This document shows positions 1 to 8,787 of a DNA stretch of 64,000 nt, piece after piece; position 1 is the first letter of the stretch, and every line of letters starts with the position of its first letter. The notes beneath the pieces were generated by a model. It saw only the letters and a list, made by a program, of their open reading frames with translations. It did no database searches and was not told where the DNA came from. A program made the translations under genes and the position numbers. The DNA comes from an uncultured Flavobacteriales bacterium (GTDB taxonomy: Bacteria > Bacteroidota > Bacteroidia > Flavobacteriales_G > Salibacteraceae): the NCBI GenBank assembly GCA_943788145.1, contig CALSPD010000009.1, forward strand, positions 1 to 64,000, given 5' to 3'.

Positions 1-586
1 ATACGGTGATAAAACCCGTAAACCATCCTAGATAGATTTGTTTCAAGTCGTGGGACTCTAAGATGTAGCGCGCACTACCTACCAAACCACTTGCCACCAC
101 GCCTATTAGAACAAGGTGAATGATGGGCAAATCATACAATTGAGCCATGCCGTAAACGGAAGCCGTTATTCCACCCATGCCTACCATGTGGATACTGATT
201 TTAGTGAAAAAATTAAACACCAGCGCCATGCCAACGGCTACACTACTACCCAGAAAAATGGAGTAAATAACCGTAGGCATCGGAATATCTCGCAACAACC
301 AATAGTTGGTCAAATAAAAGAACAAGGCAAATGTGAAGGGAATGATTCTGTCTTCACGAGATTCAAGTTCAATGGAACTTACCAGTTTTTTATAGCGCAG
401 AAAGGCGGTAAATAAGAAAGGGATGATGGCTGTATTCACAAAAATCCAACTTACCAGAAAAACTTGCTTCGAAAACGGAGTCGTTTGCGCTACATAGCTA
501 TTTAGGCTAAAAATGATAACCAGCCCTGATGTCGGTAAAAAGATGGGATGAAAAAGGTAAGAAAGTATGTGTGCAGCAGTCCTCAT
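1..586 (-). CDS. Polytopic membrane protein, 3' end outside window
   Basis: Reading leftward from an ATG at 586 gives 195 codons with no stop before the window edge. About six hydrophobic segments are visible, starting with LSYLFHPIFLPTSGLVIIF, and a loop ESREDRIIPF lies between segments 2 and 3. The ATG overlaps the rpoN stop (ATGA), so the gene is probably translationally coupled in an asnS-rpoN operon. Similar proteins sit beside rpoN in other Bacteroidota and are sometimes labelled PAP2-like, but I see no clear PAP2 phosphatase signature here. Function is unknown. Confidence 0.75.
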   Translation of the reverse strand, partial: MRTAAHILSYLFHPIFLPTSGLVIIFSLNSYVAQTTPFSKQVFLVSWIFVNTAIIPFLFTAFLRYKKLVSSIELESREDRIIPFTFALFFYLTNYWLLRDIPMPTVIYSIFLGSSVAVGMALVFNFFTKISIHMVGMGGITASVYGMAQLYDLPIIHLVLIGVVASGLVGSARYILESHDLKQIYLGWFTGFITV

Positions 587-2037
587 AACTCCTTTCGCAA
601 TCGTGCAACGGGAATTTCCAATTGCTCTCTATACTTAGCTACGGTGCGTCTCGCAATGTTATAGCCTTTTGATTTCAACTCCTTGGCCAAGTTTTCATCC
701 GTCCAAGGTTTGCGTTTGTCTTCGGTTCCAATCAGGTCTTGTAAAATCTTTTTCACCTCACGCGTGCTCACCTCCTCGCCTTCATCGTTTGTCAGCGATT
801 CAGAGAAAAAGTATTTCACTTTATACGTACCAAAGGAAGTTTGAATGTATTTGCTGTTTGAAACCCTACTTACTGTGCTGATATCCATGTGGATGATATC
901 GGCAATATCTTTTAATATCATCGGACGCAGCTTTGTCTCATCGCCCGTTTTGAAAAACTCAATTTGATAGTCGACAATGGCCTGCATGGTTCGCACCAGC
1001 GTGTCTTGACGCTGCTTTATAGCATCAATAAACCACTTCGCGCTGTCTAGTTTTTGTTTGACAAAAATCATAGCATCGCGCTGCGTTTTTGTCGGTGTCC
1101 CTTTGATTCTTGCAAAGTCGTCTAGCATTTCAGCATACTTGCGGCTCATTCGCAACTCTGGAACATTGCGCCCATTTAGTTGAACTAGGAGTTCATCGCC
1201 TTCGCTGATGATCTGAAAATCGGGCACCACCTGTTCTACTGGCCTACTGCTCTCATTCATGGAGTTGCCTGGCTTTGGGTTAAGCTGAACAATCTCTTCA
1301 ATGGCATCCTTTAAGTCTTCATCCTCAATTTCAAGGCGATGTGTAATCTTCGAATAGTGTTTTTTGACAAATTCTTCGTAGAACTTTTCGAGAATAACTT
1401 GTGCTGTTTTTATGGTAACAGTAGATGGCTTTCGTTTGATCTGTATTACCAAGCATTCTTGCAAATCGCGTGCACCAATGCCCGCAGGATCCATATCTTG
1501 AATCACCTTGACCAACAGCTTTTCGACCTCTTCTTCAGAAGTCATAATGCTTTGACCAAACGCCAAGTCATCCACAACAGATGGTATCTCGCGTCTTAAA
1601 TAGCCGCTATCATCAAGGCTTCCAATAAGGTGGTCGCAAATAGCGAGTTCCACTTCGGTCAAATTGCGAAGATGTAGTTGCTCGCTGAGTCTATCGTGAA
1701 AAGTGCGTGATGTGCCAATGGGCATGCGCTTATCATCATCGTCCTTGCTGTAATTATTTGCTTCGTACTTGTAGCCAGGCGTGTCGTCATCGTCCATGTA
1801 GTCGCTAAAGTCAAACTCTTGTTCCGAATCGCTGAGCTCTTCGCCCATTTGATCATCCGAATCAAAGTTGTCTTCTTCCTTTTCCCTGCCCTCTTCTAGC
1901 GCTGGATTGCTCTCGATCTCTTCTTTGACTCGTTCTTCCATGGCCTGAGTAGGCAACTGCAACATCTTCATCAACTGAATCTGCTGAGGACTCAACTTTT
2001 GAAGTAGTTTTTGCTGAAGAGATTGCTTTAAAGCCAT
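583..2037 (-). CDS. rpoN: RNA polymerase sigma-54 factor
   Basis: 484 aa, normal length for RpoN. The N-terminal Gln/Leu-rich activator-interacting region (SLQQKLLQKLSPQQIQLMK) is followed by a very acidic linker (about residues 45-100), the core-binding region, a helix-turn-helix around ISTVSRVSNSKYIQTSFG, and the C-terminal RpoN box ARRTVAKYRE that reads the -24 element. It directs core polymerase to -24/-12 promoters that need AAA+ activators; no such activator is encoded in this window. It lies 24 bases downstream of asnS on the same strand and overlaps the next membrane-protein gene by four bases, so the three look like one transcript. Confidence 0.97.
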   Translation of the reverse strand: MALKQSLQQKLLQKLSPQQIQLMKMLQLPTQAMEERVKEEIESNPALEEGREKEEDNFDSDDQMGEELSDSEQEFDFSDYMDDDDTPGYKYEANNYSKDDDDKRMPIGTSRTFHDRLSEQLHLRNLTEVELAICDHLIGSLDDSGYLRREIPSVVDDLAFGQSIMTSEEEVEKLLVKVIQDMDPAGIGARDLQECLVIQIKRKPSTVTIKTAQVILEKFYEEFVKKHYSKITHRLEIEDEDLKDAIEEIVQLNPKPGNSMNESSRPVEQVVPDFQIISEGDELLVQLNGRNVPELRMSRKYAEMLDDFARIKGTPTKTQRDAMIFVKQKLDSAKWFIDAIKQRQDTLVRTMQAIVDYQIEFFKTGDETKLRPMILKDIADIIHMDISTVSRVSNSKYIQTSFGTYKVKYFFSESLTNDEGEEVSTREVKKILQDLIGTEDKRKPWTDENLAKELKSKGYNIARRTVAKYREQLEIPVARLRKEL

Positions 2038-2061
2038 GCCTGAAAATTAAGGAATGTGCGA

Positions 2062-3483
2062 CTAGAATTCCGCGTTTTTTGGAGTTCTTGGAAAAGGAAT
2101 TACGTCCCGAATATTTGACATCCCTGTAACAAAGCTGATAAGTCGCTCGAATCCAAGACCAAAGCCACTATGAACGCATGTTCCAAACTTTCGTGTTTCC
2201 AAATACCACCAAAGAGATTCTTCTTCAATTCCGAATTCTTCGATTTTCTTTTTCAACACATCATATCGTTCCTCCCGTTGTGATCCTCCGACCATTTCCC
2301 CAATTCCTGGAAATAAGATATCCATGGCTCGAACCGTTTTCCCATCATCATTCAATCGCATGTAAAACGCCTTGATTTTAGCCGGATAATCATAAAGGAT
2401 GACGGGTTTACCAAAATGCTTCTCAACCAAGTAGCGCTCATGCTCACTCTGAAGGTCAGCGCCCCATTCTTCAATGATGTATTTAAATTTTTTCTTCTTA
2501 TTTGGGTTCGAATTCATAAGAATATCGATGGCCTCGGTGTAGCTGCAACGGACAAAATCATTGTTCGCCACAAACTCAAGTTTTTCCATCAACGGCATCG
2601 AACGTTTGTCTTGAGGAAGCTGTTTTTCATCCTGTTCAAGGCGATCGGCCAACAACTGCAAATCGTCTTTGCAATGCTCCATTGCATATCGAATCGTGTA
2701 TTTCAAACAGTCTTCAGCAAGCTCCATGTTGTCAAACAAATCATTGAAGGCGACTTCGGGCTCTATCATCCAAAACTCAGCTAAATGCCTTGTGGTGTTA
2801 GAGTTTTCGGCCCGAAAGGTTGGGCCGAATGTGTAAATTTTACCAAGCCCCATAGCGAATAACTCCCCTTCCAATTGACCGGAAACGGTCAGGTTAGTTT
2901 CTTTTCCAAAGAAGTCTTCCTTCCAATTTACGCTTCCGTCTTCCGTTCGTGGCGGATTTGTTGGGTCAAGTGTAGAAACACGGAACATTTCACCCGCGCC
3001 CTCAGCATCTGAACCGGTAACAATGGGCGTATGGACTTGAAAAAACCCGTTGTCATTAAAATATTTATGAATGGCAAACTGCATGGCGTGTCGCACACGA
3101 AAGACCGCCCCAAACGTTTGAGTACGTGGCCTCAGGTGAGCTATTTCGCGCAAGAACTCAAGCGAATGTTTTTTAGGTTGAAGTGGAAACTCTTCTGGAT
3201 TGGCATCACCCAAAATTTCAATCTGCTGTGCAATTAATTCTACCTTTTGCCCTGTACCTTGCGACTCGACTAAATCTCCTTTAACCGAAATGCAGGCACC
3301 TGTAGTGATTCTGCGTAGAAGCGCCTCATCCATTTGCTCGAAATCAACCACAATTTGAAGGTTCTTTGAAGTGCTTCCATCATTTAACGCTATGAAGCGA
3401 TTGCTCCGAAATGTCCGCACCCAACCTTTTACTTCATGTGTGACTCCGATTTGCTCGTTGGCAATTATTCCTTTAATATCCAT
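2062..3483 (-). CDS. asnS: Asparaginyl-tRNA synthetase
   Basis: 473 aa class II aminoacyl-tRNA synthetase, charging tRNA-Asn with asparagine in the cytoplasm. An N-terminal OB-fold anticodon-binding domain (about residues 1-110, [18 protein letters not shown]) precedes the catalytic domain. Motif 2 is visible at [20 protein letters not shown] and motif 3 at [15 protein letters not shown]. The acidic residues after motif 2 and the full length fit AsnRS rather than AspRS; a separate aspS lies at 28785. It is the first gene of the asnS-rpoN-membrane protein run. Nothing is unusual. Confidence 0.97.
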   Translation of the reverse strand: MDIKGIIANEQIGVTHEVKGWVRTFRSNRFIALNDGSTSKNLQIVVDFEQMDEALLRRITTGACISVKGDLVESQGTGQKVELIAQQIEILGDANPEEFPLQPKKHSLEFLREIAHLRPRTQTFGAVFRVRHAMQFAIHKYFNDNGFFQVHTPIVTGSDAEGAGEMFRVSTLDPTNPPRTEDGSVNWKEDFFGKETNLTVSGQLEGELFAMGLGKIYTFGPTFRAENSNTTRHLAEFWMIEPEVAFNDLFDNMELAEDCLKYTIRYAMEHCKDDLQLLADRLEQDEKQLPQDKRSMPLMEKLEFVANNDFVRCSYTEAIDILMNSNPNKKKKFKYIIEEWGADLQSEHERYLVEKHFGKPVILYDYPAKIKAFYMRLNDDGKTVRAMDILFPGIGEMVGGSQREERYDVLKKKIEEFGIEEESLWWYLETRKFGTCVHSGFGLGFERLISFVTGMSNIRDVIPFPRTPKNAEF

Positions 3484-3549
3484 CTTCCATTCTTAGGGCT
3501 GCAAAGGAAAGAAGTATGACGAATATTTGGTCAGAAGAAATGTCCGTAT

Positions 3550-4089
3550 TCAACGCCTGCGCATCCAAAGGATAATTTCTGTGCGCTGATCTGCATTCAA
3601 GTCTTGAAGATAAGACGCCCGAAACGAACTGTCTGACGTGTGTTCATAAGGCATTAAAAAGGTAGCACTCGCTGGTTCGCGGTCAAAGTCAAGCTCGTCA
3701 TAAATCAAGAAAACAGAGTCGTTCGACTCGTAATTAATCGAATAGACTTCCCTTGATACGACACCGCTATAATTGATGTATTTTAGATCAAAAACGGTGT
3801 CTTGATCACACTGAACATTCAATTCATAATAAAATGTGGGTCGTGTATTAATCACAATGGAATCAAGCGAATCGATTTTTGTCAATACCCACACCGAGTC
3901 GCTTTGCCACAAACCAATCAAATCATCGCTTACGCTACAAAACCTAGCCTTTTCGGGAAAGGGCGTTTCGATCTCAACTATGCGTTGACAGGACATCAAT
4001 ACAACAATGATAACAGAAAGCGAAATTGGTTTAATTGAAATCAACAGCGTTGTCGGATTGGATTTGATCTCCAAACGTAAAAAGCTCAA
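3550..4089 (-). CDS. Small lipoprotein of unknown function
   Basis: Up to 179 aa. The longest reading begins at a TTG at 4089, and another TTG about 16 codons on would give a more normal signal peptide; no ATG is available before the lipobox. A hydrophobic stretch ending in VLMSC looks like a signal-peptidase II site, so the product is probably a lipid-anchored envelope protein. The mature part is rich in Asp, Ser and Tyr and looks beta-rich, with no family I recognise. It stands alone between asnS and the divergent yqaA-like gene. Confidence 0.6.
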   Translation of the reverse strand: MSFLRLEIKSNPTTLLISIKPISLSVIIVVLMSCQRIVEIETPFPEKARFCSVSDDLIGLWQSDSVWVLTKIDSLDSIVINTRPTFYYELNVQCDQDTVFDLKYINYSGVVSREVYSINYESNDSVFLIYDELDFDREPASATFLMPYEHTSDSSFRASYLQDLNADQRTEIILWMRRR

Positions 4090-4144
4090 AGGAATTATTC
4101 CGAATTAAATTTTTGGACTAGAAAGGGAGGACACCAATTCCACT

Positions 4145-4152
4145 TATTCTTG
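4145..4152 (+). promoter_or_regulatory. -7 element TATTCTTG before the YqaA-like gene
   Basis: TATTCTTG differs from the Bacteroidota -7 consensus TAnnTTTG at one position. It ends three bases before the ATG at 4156, so the transcript would be leaderless. No clear -33 TTTG was found. Confidence 0.35.
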
Positions 4153-4155
4153 CAA

Positions 4156-4584
4156 ATGGATTGGATCGAACTGGGATATTTTGGGCTTTTCTTAGCTTCG
4201 TTTCTTGCCGCCACTATCCTTCCCTTTAGCTCGGAAATAATCCTAGCGGGCGTGCTTGCCGCAGGTTTTGACCCGGTCCTTTGTCTTTTTGTCGCAAGTT
4301 TTGGAAATTGGCTTGGCGGTATGAGCAGCTATGGCTTGGGTTGGCTTGGCGACTGGAAGAAAATTTCAAAATGGTTGCGTGTTGATGCGCATCAAATCGA
4401 TCGTTGGCGCCCGCAAATTAATCGCTACGGTCCATGGACAGCATTATTATGCTGGTTGCCGTTCGTGGGCGATCCGTTAGCCATTGCACTGGGTGTTTTC
4501 CGAGTTCGAATCCTTCCAGTTTCCATATTCATGGTATTAGGTAAATTCCTGCGCTATTTGCTTGTGCTGAAATTATTATCATGA
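4156..4584 (+). CDS. YqaA-like VTT/DedA-type membrane protein
   Basis: 142 aa small integral membrane protein of the YqaA subgroup of the VTT (SNARE-associated/DedA) family. Hydrophobic segments lie at about residues 8-45 and 95-140. The family loop is visible as ASFGNWLGGMSSYGLGWLG, and a second re-entrant motif as LLCWLPFVGDPLAIALGVFR. VTT proteins are linked to lipid scrambling or membrane homeostasis; the substrate of YqaA itself is unknown. I chose ATG 4156 rather than the in-frame TTG at 4150 because that TTG lies inside the probable -7 element. Confidence 0.85.
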   Translation: MDWIELGYFGLFLASFLAATILPFSSEIILAGVLAAGFDPVLCLFVASFGNWLGGMSSYGLGWLGDWKKISKWLRVDAHQIDRWRPQINRYGPWTALLCWLPFVGDPLAIALGVFRVRILPVSIFMVLGKFLRYLLVLKLLS

Positions 4585-4698
4585 AATGGTGCCATCTTCC
4601 TGTTCGAACGTTCATCGGCTTGAAACTTAGTACAAGTTGGATAAATTTTTAATTGGCCTAAACTCGCTTTGTGATGCGATTCTTCAGATCGAGCGCTT

Positions 4699-7600
4699 TT
4701 AAATCGTTTGCATAACATCCTCCAACATTTCAATGGCCTTTTCGAGCGAATTGACGTTGGTGAAAACAATGCTTAATCGCTCGTTGCGTTCGCGCATCTG
4801 AACCTTGTTGGGGTTGGCCTGAACGTGCATGATGACCTTCTCAAACTTTGGCGATTGAAAGAACTTCGAATCCTTATCGGCAATGAAATAACCGATGAGT
4901 TTCTTTTGTTTGAAGACTACTTTCTCCAATCCAGCATCCTTGCCAGCCCAAATCAATCGCTTAGATTGTAACAAGCGATGAACTGCTGGAGTAATGGGGC
5001 CAAATCGGTCGATCAAGTTTTGTTCAAACTGATCGAGCTCGCCCAATTCATTCACTTCTGCAAGACTGCGATAAACACTCATGCGCTCAGTCACATTGTT
5101 GATATAATCATCTGGTATATGGACTTCAATATCTGTTTCAAGCTGGCAGTCGCTCACATATTGTTTGTTCTTCTCTTCCGCAAAAACCTCTTTGAATTCG
5201 TTTTCCTTTAATTCTTGAATGGCCTCTTCCAAGATTTTTTGGTAGGTATCATAACCGATGTCAGAAATAAAACCACTTTGCTCACCTCCTAATAAGTTTC
5301 CTGCTCCTCGAATATCCAAGTCGCGCATAGCGATGCTGATTCCGCTGCCCAAATCGCTGAATTGTTCGATGGCTTGAAGGCGCTTTTTAGCCTCATTCGT
5401 CAGGGTTGACAGGGGCGGGCACAATAGATAACAAAATGCTTTTCGATTGGATCGACCAACTCGTCCTCGCATTTGATGGAGGTCACTCAGTCCGAAGTTT
5501 TGCGCTTGATTGATGATAATGGTATTGGCATTTGAAATGTCAAGTCCGCTTTCAATAATGGTCGTAGAAACCAACACATCAAATTCGCCCTCAATAAAAC
5601 GCAACATTATCTCTTCTAGTTGATGGCCTTCCATTTGCCCGTGGGCAAATTCAACGGTGGCTTCTGGAACAATTTTTTTGATCATATCACACACATCTCG
5701 AATGTTTTGAACCCGATTGTGAATGAAGAATATCTGCCCATTTCTGCTCAATTCGGAATAAATGGCATCTCGAATGACGGCTTCATTAAAGGTGTGGATC
5801 TCGGTTTGAACCGGAAATCGATTTGGGGGCGGTGTGTTTATTACGCTCATATCTCGAGCGCCCATAAGCGAAAACTGCAGTGTTCGAGGGATAGGGGTAG
5901 CAGTCAGCGTCAACGTATCGACATTCACCTTCATGGTCTTTAATTTATCCTTGACACCTACTCCAAATTTTTGTTCTTCATCTATTATCAAAAGTCCTAA
6001 ATCAGCAAATTTTATATCCTTACTCACCAAGCGATGTGTGCCAATGAGAATATCTACCTTGCCTTCGGCTAGTCGTTTTAGCGTTTCCTTTTGCTTTGCT
6101 GTTGATCGAAATCGATTGATGTAATCTACCGTAACTGGAAAATCCTCTAGTCGCTTTTTGAAGGTTTTGAAATGCTGAAGCGTTAAGATGGTTGTTGGCG
6201 CCAAAATAGCAACTTGCTTTCCATCGGTAGCCGCTTTAAAGGCTGCACGTACGGCAATTTCCGTTTTTCCAAATCCTACATCACCGCAAACCAAACGATC
6301 CATCGGCCAAGTCTTTTCCATGTCTGCTTTCACTGCCGCAGTCGCTTTTTCTTGATCAGGCGTATCCTCGTAAATAAAAGACGACTCCAACTCGGTTTGT
6401 AAATACGTATCGGGCGAATAAGCGAAACCATCTTTCAGCTTTCGTTCTGCATAGAGCTTGATCAAATCGTAGGCTATTTCCTTAACCTTCTTCTTAGTCT
6501 TGTTTTTAAGATTAGCCCAAGCTTGCGTACCAAGTTTGTTGATTTTCGGGGCGGTACCATCCTTGCCGACATATTTGGAAATACGATGCAGCGAGTGTAT
6601 ACTCACATAAAGCACATCGCCTCCGGCATAAATCAGTCGAATAGCTTCTTGCATCTGACCATTGACATCAATTTTCTGGATGCCACTGTATTCACCCACC
6701 CCATGATCGATATGAACGACAAAATCACCGGCTTGTAAATTGGTCAGTTCATTGATCGTGATTTGCCTTTCGGCCTCCGCGAAACCTTCTTTTAATCGAT
6801 AGCGGTGATAGCGCTCAAAGATTTGATGGTCGGTATAGCAAACAATTTTAAGATCATGATCGATAAATCCTTCGTGAATGGCCGTGTTGATCCCTTCAAA
6901 ATCGAAGGGGAACTCTCCCGCTGGACGGCTGGCAACAATATCTTCAAAAATTTGATGCAAGCGATTGATTTGCTTCGGGTTTGCCGCAAAAATGTAATTG
7001 CCAAAACCATTGTGCTGATGATTGGATAAATCCTTAATCAGCATATCAAAATTCTTGTTGAACGGGATTTGAGGCGTTTGATTAAACCGAAGTTCAAGAT
7101 CTGGCTTAAAGATGGAAGGTCGATCAAACTCAACTTGAGTAAATTTAGCTAGTTGATCCAAGTAGTTATCCTCATCGAGAAAGAGCTCTATTGGGTCAAG
7201 ATGCTTGACGCCTTTTTGCTTTCCGTGAGCCTCTTCAGCTTTTTCAAATTCGGTTACGAGTCGGTCTTGGATAAACTCAAAATTCTTTAGCCAGAGTGCC
7301 GTGTTTTGAGGCAAGTATTCCAGCATCGATTGGCGCACTTCCTTCAAAGCCTGCTTTTGCACATCTGGAATAATGGTGATGTGACCATGCTCTTTCACAC
7401 TCAATTGGGTGACTGGATCGAAAGTTCGAAGGCTATCTACTTCTTCGCCAAAAAGCTCGACTCGAAAAGGCCTATCGTTTGAATAGCTCCAAATATCGAT
7501 GATGCCGCCACGGATGGCAAACTGACCTGGCTGATAGACGAAATCAACGCGATCAAACTCCAATTCATGCAACATATCATTGACAAATTGCTGATCGAGT

Positions 7601-8115
7601 TTATCGCCATTTTGAATGGCGAGCGTGTTTTTAACTAAGCTGTTTTTGGTGACCACCTTTTCGCTCAGCGCTTCACAATAGCTCACTATGACGAAGTTTC
7701 GCTTTCGTGTATTGATGGCATTTAAGACTTCGGCCCGCATCAATACACTTTCGGAATCCTTCTTTCTTGAAGATGATTCATCATCCTCAATTTGATAAGG
7801 TTTTCTGCCACTATGCGGAAAAAAGAATACCCGGTTTGGGGAGATCAGGTTTTGCAGGTCGTTGTAAAAAAAGGCCGCCTCTTCTCTGTCGTTAAACACT
7901 AGAAAATGGTGCACTTCACTTTTCTTGAAGGCTGCAGCAACGATGAAGCTCAAAGCGGAGCCAACCGCTCCTTTAATTCGATAACGTAATGGCGCAGGGG
8001 GATTCGGCCCAAAATCCAATTCAGCGATTTTTGGGCTTTTATCAAAAAGCTTCTTTAAGTACTCAATTCCCACAGATCCTATCGAGTTTACGAATGTAGT
8101 CCTCTGCCCATTCAC
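4699..8115 (-). CDS. mfd: Transcription-repair coupling factor Mfd
   Basis: 1138 aa, the usual length. Mfd removes RNA polymerase stalled at lesions and recruits UvrA. In order: an N-terminal UvrB-like module (residues about 60-350), the CarD-like RNA polymerase-interacting domain starting near GDFVVHIDHGVGEYSG, the RecG-like helicase with Walker A GDVGFGKTEIAVRAAF, DEEQ box and LTATPIPRTL, and a C-terminal TRCF domain. The start is a GTG at 8115; no better upstream start exists. The neighbouring gene to the right is divergent, with about 120 bases between them. Confidence 0.97.
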   Translation of the reverse strand: MNGQRTTFVNSIGSVGIEYLKKLFDKSPKIAELDFGPNPPAPLRYRIKGAVGSALSFIVAAAFKKSEVHHFLVFNDREEAAFFYNDLQNLISPNRVFFFPHSGRKPYQIEDDESSSRKKDSESVLMRAEVLNAINTRKRNFVIVSYCEALSEKVVTKNSLVKNTLAIQNGDKLDQQFVNDMLHELEFDRVDFVYQPGQFAIRGGIIDIWSYSNDRPFRVELFGEEVDSLRTFDPVTQLSVKEHGHITIIPDVQKQALKEVRQSMLEYLPQNTALWLKNFEFIQDRLVTEFEKAEEAHGKQKGVKHLDPIELFLDEDNYLDQLAKFTQVEFDRPSIFKPDLELRFNQTPQIPFNKNFDMLIKDLSNHQHNGFGNYIFAANPKQINRLHQIFEDIVASRPAGEFPFDFEGINTAIHEGFIDHDLKIVCYTDHQIFERYHRYRLKEGFAEAERQITINELTNLQAGDFVVHIDHGVGEYSGIQKIDVNGQMQEAIRLIYAGGDVLYVSIHSLHRISKYVGKDGTAPKINKLGTQAWANLKNKTKKKVKEIAYDLIKLYAERKLKDGFAYSPDTYLQTELESSFIYEDTPDQEKATAAVKADMEKTWPMDRLVCGDVGFGKTEIAVRAAFKAATDGKQVAILAPTTILTLQHFKTFKKRLEDFPVTVDYINRFRSTAKQKETLKRLAEGKVDILIGTHRLVSKDIKFADLGLLIIDEEQKFGVGVKDKLKTMKVNVDTLTLTATPIPRTLQFSLMGARDMSVINTPPPNRFPVQTEIHTFNEAVIRDAIYSELSRNGQIFFIHNRVQNIRDVCDMIKKIVPEATVEFAHGQMEGHQLEEIMLRFIEGEFDVLVSTTIIESGLDISNANTIIINQAQNFGLSDLHQMRGRVGRSNRKAFCYLLCPPLSTLTNEAKKRLQAIEQFSDLGSGISIAMRDLDIRGAGNLLGGEQSGFISDIGYDTYQKILEEAIQELKENEFKEVFAEEKNKQYVSDCQLETDIEVHIPDDYINNVTERMSVYRSLAEVNELGELDQFEQNLIDRFGPITPAVHRLLQSKRLIWAGKDAGLEKVVFKQKKLIGYFIADKDSKFFQSPKFEKVIMHVQANPNKVQMRERNERLSIVFTNVNSLEKAIEMLEDVMQTI

Positions 8116-8218
8116 ACCTGACTAAAATTTTAACCTCGAACCTTTGACCTTTTTTTTCGTACGCGAAAAGGCGCATTGGATGGTCACTATCTGTCAAAGG
8201 ATTGAAGAATAGAGATAC

Positions 8219-8226
8219 TACTTTTG
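8219..8226 (+). promoter_or_regulatory. -7 element TACTTTTG before the adhesin gene
   Basis: TACTTTTG matches TAnnTTTG exactly. A possible upstream ATTG at 8201-8204 is closer than the usual spacing of about 19 bases. The element lies 12 bases before the candidate GTG start at 8239 of the interrupted adhesin gene. Confidence 0.4.
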
Positions 8227-8787
8227 CATCAACAATAAGTGAGACGGGAAACCTCAAAAATTCAGCATGCTCTTCGATCCGAAATCTTTGCGATTTCGAT
8301 CCTAGTCTTGCTGTCTAGCTAATCGAAAGCTCAAATTGTTGAGGCCTTTCAACCTCGATTTAGCACGCAACAGAAGGGTAACATCACTTTTGTCGCCAAT
8401 GCCATCATTAAATGCGATGGCAGCGGAAGCGGTGGGTCTAACTGTAATGATTTAGCCACGCAGGCCCCACCAAATTCAGCATCTTGGAGTCAAAACAATG
8501 ATCACGAAACAGAGTACATTGACATAGATGGGGATGCATCAACATTTTCCTCTAGCGCAGATAGCCTTACGCTACCTAATTGCAGTCAGGTACTTTGGGC
8601 AGGCATTTATTGGGGCGCAAGAAGAAACAGCTCAGATGCTGGCTACAGCAATCGCGACAAGATAAAACTCAAGATAAATAGCGGCAACTATCAGGAATTT
8701 ACAGCCGATGATTTCGTAGATAATTCGGCAGGCTACACATCGTACCATTGCTACAAAGACATTACATCCTTTATTCAATCAGGGCCA

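Noticed and set aside
116-415. 99-aa ORF on the plus strand
   Set aside because: It is antisense to the membrane-protein gene that reads leftward from 586 with six hydrophobic segments; the 99-aa product is polar and has no recognisable features.
8063-8257. 64-aa minus-strand ORF at the start of mfd
   Set aside because: It overlaps the mfd start and the adhesin promoter in another frame and shows no motif or start signal.
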